Assembly (NCBI GenBank): GCA_947095535.1 | Contig: OX352773.1 | Span: forward strand, 107,553,685-107,617,684 | Length of the DNA: 64,000 nt | Origin: Poecilobothrus nobilitatus | Taxonomy: Eukaryota; Arthropoda; Insecta; Diptera; Dolichopodidae | Reading direction: 5' to 3' | Shown here: piece by piece, positions 58,426-64,000 of the stretch | Layout: each line of letters begins with the position of its first letter | Numbering within the stretch: position 1 is the first letter of the stretch | Notes under the pieces: model-generated | The model's input: the letters and a program-made list of their open reading frames with translations, nothing else | The model's database searches: none | What the model was told of the DNA's origin: nothing | Position numbers and translations under genes: made by a program

Positions 58426-59100
58426 TTGTACAGTGTGTAAAGCAAAAATTACTGGTAAAAAAACCAAAAGTCTGCAATGCTACGGCGCTTGTAAAAATTT
58501 GTACGATACAAACTGCGCCAATATCTCCGAGGAATTATTTAATATAATAAAATCCGGTAGAGTATCATGGAAGTGTTCTGCTTGTAATTCCAATGAAGAA
58601 TTTAGTAATGAATCAGTTGTTATAGATGACGATTGCTCGGGTTTAGAGGATGAAATTTCCAAAAATACCCAAGAAGGATTGGATTTTGAAAGTGAAATTG
58701 CTAATTATAGTGCAATTGATGTATTTTTATCGTTTGAATTTAACAATTGCACTAATGAAAAAATGGCACAATATGGTGCAGCAGAATAAAATTTTCCAAA
58801 AGGAAAACATTTATTTAAAAAAACGTCTGGAAGAACTTGAAAACAAATCAAATCTTATGAAACAAAGAATTAATCAAATTGAATTTAAATTAGATGAGGC
58901 GCAACAGCTAAAAAACAGAAACAACATTGTACTTGCTGGTCTACCATCAAATGTTGACACTAAGGATATTGTATTGTAAGGATATTGTTTTGAAAATAGC
59001 AAAAAAAATCAATTCGAATATAGGGGATAAGGATATATTGAAAGTTTCACCAATAACACAAAAAAATACAACATTTTATACGTGATTGAAGTAGCTTCTG
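58397..59100 (+). pseudogene. LINE ORF1 with PHD finger and coiled coil, frameshifted
   Basis: The first ~10 residues come from the LTR; then a PHD-like finger begins: CTVC, QCYGAC, DTNC and WKCSAC supply eight ligand positions. The usual His of the third pair is Asp (YDTNC). 130 codons are open to 58789. A shift near 58760 leads to a coiled coil (KKRLEELENKSNLMKQRIN) and an RRM-like start (RNNIVLAGLPSNV). A 16-bp duplication at 58965-58990 causes a second break, after which the frame runs on to TELM. This is an ORF1p of a CR1/Jockey-like LINE, an RNA-binding chaperone in the family. No matching ORF2 follows on this strand. Confidence 0.72.
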
Positions 59101-59106
59101 AGAAGA

Positions 59107-61980
59107 TCAAAACTGAATTAATGTAAAAAGTTCAAAATTAATAGTTTGTTTATATTTATTAGATAAGGACATTCTATTTAGAGGTTCGTGTTTTCCATAG
59201 TTAGTTCTATGAAATTGAACATAAAATATGTTATGTGATCTTAATCTTGAAACTGGACAAAAGTCAATTCTATCAAGTAACTGAGAAGACACAATATTAC
59301 CTTTTAGCAATTCTGTTAAGAATATTATATCAGCAACATCACGACGTTTTTCAAGAGTAGAAAGATTTAATAAGTTTAAACGATGCTCGCACGGTGGGAG
59401 ATTATGCGGGTCTTCCCAAGAAAGGTGACGGAGAGCAAATCTGAGAAATTTTTTTTGAACAGATTCAACCCTATTAATATGTTTTCTATATAATGGGCTC
59501 CACACCTGACTGGCATATTCTAAATTGGGTCTTACCAAGCAAGTATAAAGCGATTTAAACACATAAAGGTCTTGAAATTCTCTTGCCCAACGTTTAATAA
59601 AACCGAGCATTGAATTTGCTTTATTTAATATATAGGTATAATGTAGCTGAAATGAAAGTTTACTGTCGAACAGTACTCCTAAATCTTTAATTGAAGAGAC
59701 AGATGGAATACGTTGATTATTAAAAGAATAAATATAGAATAAAGGGTTTGAACGCCGCGTAAAAGTAATAAAAGCACATTTGTTAATATTAAGAAGGAGA
59801 TTATTGTTAATGCACCAATTATGGAAACGATTTAAATCTTCTTGCAATGCTAATGAATCATCTAACGATTTAATTTTTTTAAAAATTTTCATATCATCAG
59901 CATAAATTTTAATTTGACTATTTAAAATTAAAGACGTGATGTCATTAATCGAAATAATGAACAATAAAGGACCAATATGACTACCTTGAGGAACACCAGT
60001 AGGAGCTATAAATGGAGCAGAAGTTCTAGAACGAAATAAAACAGAGTAGCCACGATCAGAAAGATAGGAACATATCCAATTTATAAAATAAGAGGGAAAC
60101 CCTAATTTTTTTAACTTAAAAATAATGATATTATGAGGAAGAAGATCGAAAGCTTTACTAAAGTTAGTGTAAATTACATCTGTTTGAAAACCATCCTCCA
60201 TATTTTTGAGAAAAGTTGATGCTGACTCAACCAGGTTGGTGACAGTGGATCTATTTTTCGTACAGCCATGTTGAAGTGGGGACAAGAAATTCGTGCAATG
60301 ATCATAAATAGAATCAAAAACAATTAGTTCAAAGAGTTTTGGAATTGCTGATAGTTTAGCTATTGGACGATAATTAGTTACGTCATTTTTTTGATCTTTT
60401 TTATGAATAGGTCTAATAAGAGCAGTCTTCCAAATTGAAGGAAAAACTCCACAAGCTGATGAGTAATTAAATATAGTCGAAAGCGGGCCGGCTAAAGATA
60501 CAGAACAATTTTTTAAAAATAAATTAGGAATAGCATCACTACCAGGACTAGGATTATCGTCAATTTTATTTAAATAGTTGCAAATCAAATTAGAATTTAT
60601 ATTAATATTAGTAAGTGTAGTTTTCGAAAAATTATCAAGATGATGGAAATTTGTTTCGTTTACAGAAAAAACCGGAGTAGTGTAACTAGATGCAAAAAAA
60701 TCGCGAAAGAATTCAGAAACAACTTTAGAATCGTTGCTGACAGTATTCTTATATTTAAAAAAAGCAGGGTATTGATCACTTTTTCTCTTAGAGTTCACAA
60801 ATTTCCAAAAGAGTTTCGGGTTGGTTTTGATATTCGAGGACATATTAGAAACATAATTTGCGTAAAGATTATCTGCCATTAATTTAAATTCATTAAACAA
60901 GATCAAAAAATTATTATAATCGTGGTTCAAATTACTTTTGACAAATTTACACCAAGCTTTGTTTTTTTTATTTTTTAAAGTTTTCAGATTTCTAGTAAAC
61001 CAAGGCGGACTAGAAATATTACTAGTATCAACTACTAGAGGAACAAATCGAAAAATAGATAACAAGATAACTTCATAGAAGCTATTAACTGAGGCATTTA
61101 TATTAGAAGAACTAATGAATGCAAAATCATAAGAATTTAAAAAAATATTAATATCAGCAAAATTAGCTTTTAAAAAATTAAAACGATATGAAAGAGAAGA
61201 ATCGACATGTACAGAGGAGAAAGAACAAAAAGTAAAGCAGATAGGCGGGTGATAAGGATCAGTTTTTACTAATTCCATAGGACAACCAATAATAACTAGG
61301 TCATTCCAGTTTGTGGTGAAAATAAGGTCCAATTGATTACCCCGATAATTATAAACCGAAGAAACTTGTTGAAGATTAAAAGAGTTTAAGGAATCGATAA
61401 CTAAGCATTCAATATTGCTAATCAGTTCCTTCGGCACAAAGTAAGGTTCTTCATCATGGCCAATCCAACTAATATTAGGTAAATTAAAATCACCACATAA
61501 TAAAATATCGTCATCTGCGTTAATATTACTAATGAACGATTTAATTACTAATAAGTATTGAGAATAAAGATTAAAACTAGAAGCAGGCGGAATATAACAG
61601 TTAATGATGATTAAATTATTAGATTGCAGTTTAACTTTTATAGCTATAATTTCGGTATCTTTAATTAATTCGCATTGAGAACAAATCAGTTCTGAAGAAC
61701 AAATGGAATTTTTTGTAGCAATTAATACACCTCCACCTTTTGAAATATTATCAGGAAATAGCGTACCATATCTGTCTTTTCTAAAGACATTAAAAGATGA
61801 TGAGAAAAGTTCCAAGTTATTAATTGAAGAAGTGAGCCACGTTCCTGTTAGAATAAAAATGTTAAACTCTAAAAGTGAAGAATTAGAGAAAACAGTTTTA
61901 GTTTTAGTACGCAGGCCTCGTACATTTTGGTAGTAAATAGATAATTTAGAAGAGGTAGTACAAGGGTTAGCTAAAGTATG
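59107..61980 (-). CDS. LINE ORF2: endonuclease and reverse transcriptase
   Basis: Open from about 61980 with no early ATG. The endonuclease starts YYQNVRGLRTKTKTV and FILTGTWL (the usual catalytic Glu of TETWL is Gly here). It continues with GGGVLIA, LCGDFNLPNISW and a late DPYHPPI, which has P in place of the usual SDH. RT motifs: NPSPGSDAIPNLFL, RPIHKKDQ, NYRPIAKLSAIPKLFE, QHGCTKNRSTVTNL, NFSKAFDLLPH, GVPQGSHIGPLLF and IYADDMKIFKKI. About 950 codons without a stop, remarkable here. The changed endonuclease residues suggest that it may not nick DNA normally. Confidence 0.93.
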   Translation of the reverse strand, partial: HTLANPCTTSSKLSIYYQNVRGLRTKTKTVFSNSSLLEFNIFILTGTWLTSSINNLELFSSSFNVFRKDRYGTLFPDNISKGGGVLIATKNSICSSELICSQCELIKDTEIIAIKVKLQSNNLIIINCYIPPASSFNLYSQYLLVIKSFISNINADDDILLCGDFNLPNISWIGHDEEPYFVPKELISNIECLVIDSLNSFNLQQVSSVYNYRGNQLDLIFTTNWNDLVIIGCPMELVKTDPYHPPICFTFCSFSSVHVDSSLSYRFNFLKANFADINIFLNSYDFAFISSSNINASVNSFYEVILLSIFRFVPLVVDTSNISSPPWFTRNLKTLKNKKNKAWCKFVKSNLNHDYNNFLILFNEFKLMADNLYANYVSNMSSNIKTNPKLFWKFVNSKRKSDQYPAFFKYKNTVSNDSKVVSEFFRDFFASSYTTPVFSVNETNFHHLDNFSKTTLTNININSNLICNYLNKIDDNPSPGSDAIPNLFLKNCSVSLAGPLSTIFNYSSACGVFPSIWKTALIRPIHKKDQKNDVTNYRPIAKLSAIPKLFELIVFDSIYDHCTNFLSPLQHGCTKNRSTVTNLVESASTFLKNMEDGFQTDVIYTNFSKAFDLLPHNIIIFKLKKLGFPSYFINWICSYLSDRGYSVLFRSRTSAPFIAPTGVPQGSHIGPLLFIISINDITSLILNSQIKIYADDMKIFKKIKSLDDSLALQEDLNRFHNWCINNNLLLNINKCAFITFTRRSNPLFYIYSFNNQRIPSVSSIKDLGVLFDSKLSFQLHYTYILNKANSMLGFIKRWAREFQDLYVFKSLYTCLVRPNLEYASQVWSPLYRKHINRVESVQKKFLRFALRHLSWEDPHNLPPCEHRLNLLNLSTLEKRRDVADIIFLTELLKGNIVSSQLLDRIDFCPVSRLRSHNIFYVQFHRTNYGKHEPLNRMSLSNKYKQTINFELFTLIQF

Positions 61981-61996
61981 TTAATATAGATTAATA

Positions 61997-62451
61997 TTAA
62001 CTAAATTTTCTCTGACTTGGGAGGGGACGAAAGTACTTATAATGATTTTCTCTTACCCTTTGAAGATTGATAATTCTGTTAGAAGAAATGTGGGAGGCAT
62101 ATGATTCAAGATCCGGTAAAGCATTATCCGTTGAAATATTAAATGTTTCATGATATCTTATAAAAATTTTACGTAGTTCATTAACATCAGTTGGCAATCC
62201 TTCTTGTTGAATAGCAATTTTTAGAGATGTATTGGTTTTGCCACCTATACATACATCATTTTACTAGCACTAGGAGGAGTAATTGTTGGTAAGTCCAGTA
62301 GACTAATTAAATCCTTGTTATTAGTAATTTTATTTGCGGTAAGATTTGTTTTATTAGTATCAATAGTGGAGTGGTTAGATAGATCAGTAAGAATTTCAGA
62401 AAAATCAGAATTTGCATCTATTAAACTTAATGGATATTTAAGGTTACACAT
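61997..62451 (-). pseudogene. Upstream ORF of the LINE, frameshifted
   Basis: 62245-62451 (MCNLKYPLSLIDANSDFSEI) and 61997-62197 (MPTDVNELRKIFIRYHETFN) are joined by a one-base shift near 62245, across which the reading continues (IGGKTNTSLKIAIQQEG). Probably the C-terminal part of ORF1; no zinc knuckle or RRM seen. Confidence 0.5.
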
Positions 62452-62460
62452 AACTTCAAA

Positions 62461-62716
62461 TTATTTATTTATTTATTATTTATTTATTTAACTGACTCAT
62501 GCTTAACTCAAACACGTTACAAAGTATAAATTTAAAAATTAATAAAGTATTAATATGTATTTAGTAACAAGAATTAATTACAAAACTATTAAAAATAAAT
62601 ACAAATTTATATTAATAATATTAATTAAACTTTAAATAATAAGCAATCTTTAACAAAATGTAATACACAATTTTAATATATAAAAAAGAGAAGAAAAATA
62701 AAAAACAATAAAAATT
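62461..62716. other. A+T-rich stretch
   Basis: Contains 'ttatttatttattatttatt' repeats; no gene. It leads into the tandem-duplication joint. Confidence 0.5.
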
Positions 62717-62919
62717 AAGGGCAACTTCTAAAAGATAATAATAATCGTGTTTTTACAAAAAATATCATTTGCAAAGAAATTTTAAATTCATGAAGGCTTT
62801 AATTATTGAAAATTGTATTTTTACATTTTAAATAAAATCATAAAGAAACTATACTGTATATATTGTATTGTAATTGCTAATTAAAACACCTCGAATTTCG
62901 AGGGGCGGGCGAATACTAG
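62717..62919 (+). mobile_element. Helitron 3' end, duplicated copy
   Basis: Same hairpin and CTAG terminus as 57868-58070. Confidence 0.6.
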
Positions 62920-63275
62920 TTTAAACACAATTTTGATTAATAAGCATTTCTACCTGTAAGTAAATTTTCTTTCCCGTGAGAACCTTAACAAAATTATTAA
63001 TATTATTATTTTCAATCATTTAATAGCAACATAAACTAATTTTGCACTATAATCATATTTTTAATATAAATAGTCTAAGCCAGAATTAAATGTTACCTTG
63101 TATTGATTTAACAATTAAGTTGTTGATTTAAAATAAATAAACCTAAATAATATAAAATAAATAAATCTAAATAATATAAAATAAATAAGTTTAAAATCTA
63201 AAATAAATAAAGTGTTTTTATTGGAATATATATTTAATTTTTTTTTTTGTGTGTTAAAATAAATAAACATTTGAT
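62920..63275 (+). repeat. Errantivirus H LTR copy 3
   Basis: Duplicate of 58071-58425. Confidence 0.75.
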
Positions 63276-63950
63276 TTGTACAGTGTGTAAAGCAAAAATT
63301 ACTGGTAAAAAAACCAAAAGTCTGCAATGCTACGGCGCTTGTAAAAATTTGTACGATACAAACTGCGCCAATATCTCCGAGGAATTATTTAATATAATAA
63401 AATCCGGTAGAGTATCATGGAAGTGTTCTGCTTGTAATTCCAATGAAGAATTTAGTAATGAATCAGTTGTTATAGATGACGATTGCTCGGGTTTAGAGGA
63501 TGAAATTTCCAAAAATACCCAAGAAGGATTGGATTTTGAAAGTGAAATTGCTAATTATAGTGCAATTGATGTATTTTTATCGTTTGAATTTAACAATTGC
63601 ACTAATGAAAAAATGGCACAATATGGTGCAGCAGAATAAAATTTTCCAAAAGGAAAACATTTATTTAAAAAAACGTCTGGAAGAACTTGAAAACAAATCA
63701 AATCTTATGAAACAAAGAATTAATCAAATTGAATTTAAATTAGATGAGGCGCAACAGCTAAAAAACAGAAACAACATTGTACTTGCTGGTCTACCATCAA
63801 ATGTTGACACTAAGGATATTGTATTGTAAGGATATTGTTTTGAAAATAGCAAAAAAAATCAATTCGAATATAGGGGATAAGGATATATTGAAAGTTTCAC
63901 CAATAACACAAAAAAATACAACATTTTATACGTGATTGAAGTAGCTTCTG
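63247..63950 (+). pseudogene. LINE ORF1 with PHD finger, duplicated copy
   Basis: Identical product and lesions to 58397-59100: the same LTR-derived N terminus, the same frameshift, and the same 16-bp duplication at about 63815-63840. Confidence 0.72.
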
Positions 63951-64000
63951 AGAAGATCAAAACTGAATTAATGTAAAAAGTTCAAAATTAATAGTTTGTT

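Larger units (their letters stand above)
59107..62460 (-). mobile_element. LINE with endonuclease-RT ORF and degenerate upstream ORF
   Basis: Minus-strand non-LTR retrotransposon. ORF2 is at 59107-61980 and an upstream ORF region at 61997-62451. Its 3' end abuts the PHD ORF at about 59105-59125; no poly(A) or simple repeat tail is visible. Confidence 0.82.
62717..64000. repeat. 4.85-kb tandem duplication, second copy (runs off the window)
   Basis: Copy of 57868-59150 at offset ~4850, nearly identical. It contains the Helitron 3' end (CTAG at 62916-62919), the LTR of H, the PHD ORF with the same lesions, and the first bases of the minus-strand LINE at 63950-64000. The joint is at 'aagggcaac'. 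Confidence 0.92.

Noticed and set aside
60640..61933. Plus-strand ORFs inside the LINE
   Set aside because: Antisense shadows of the 950-codon endonuclease-RT frame.

Overview
The window looks like intergenic, transposon-packed DNA from an insect, most likely a fly. It is extremely A+T-rich. Two elements carry the TA-flanked CCC-type terminal repeats and the 'gatgtccgtccg' motif that I associate with dipteran repeats. Several elements are Ty3/gypsy errantiviruses with the TGGCGCAGT primer-binding site. I recognise no host gene, rRNA gene or ordinary tRNA gene. Almost every coding feature belongs to a transposable element and nearly all are broken.

Region 1 (1-13,000) is a segmental duplication. 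A block of LTR-like units, a short errantivirus remnant, a non-autonomous DNA element (called C here) and a reverse-transcriptase fragment occurs at 1-5131 and again at 7912-12999, with a third partial block between. Region 2 (13,000-23,800) holds a hAT transposon with terminal repeats and an 8-bp target duplication nested in one of those LTR-like units. It also holds a full-length C element with TA-flanked terminal repeats, a related element (E) built around a ~142-bp tandem repeat, and a third copy of the reverse-transcriptase fragment.

Region 3 (about 25,200-35,380) is a decaying Polinton/Maverick. It has a retrovirus-like integrase, a protein-primed DNA polymerase B, a capsid-like fragment and several Polinton-type accessory proteins. 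Its left arm has a signal-peptide protein and a small protein with the PP1-binding core of the PPP1R15/GADD34 family, the most interesting gene here. Many of these genes are broken by single in-frame stops or frameshifts while the surrounding frame stays readable. A 5'-truncated LINE (29,234-31,873) is inserted in the middle.

Region 4 (35,381-55,032) is a tandem array of one errantivirus on the minus strand: LTR-env-pol-gag-LTR-env-pol-gag-LTR, sharing LTRs. The gag gene of the second unit carries a ~2-kb insert of unknown type, and 3.75 kb including that insert is duplicated in tandem.

Region 5 (55,033-64,000) contains a plus-strand errantivirus (LTR, primer site, gag), two tRNA-like SINE candidates, a Helitron 3' end, a PHD-finger LINE ORF1 fused to an LTR, and a nearly full-length endonuclease/reverse-transcriptase LINE on the minus strand. 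A 4.85-kb tandem duplication runs off the right edge. Calls come from reading the sequence; no database search was possible.
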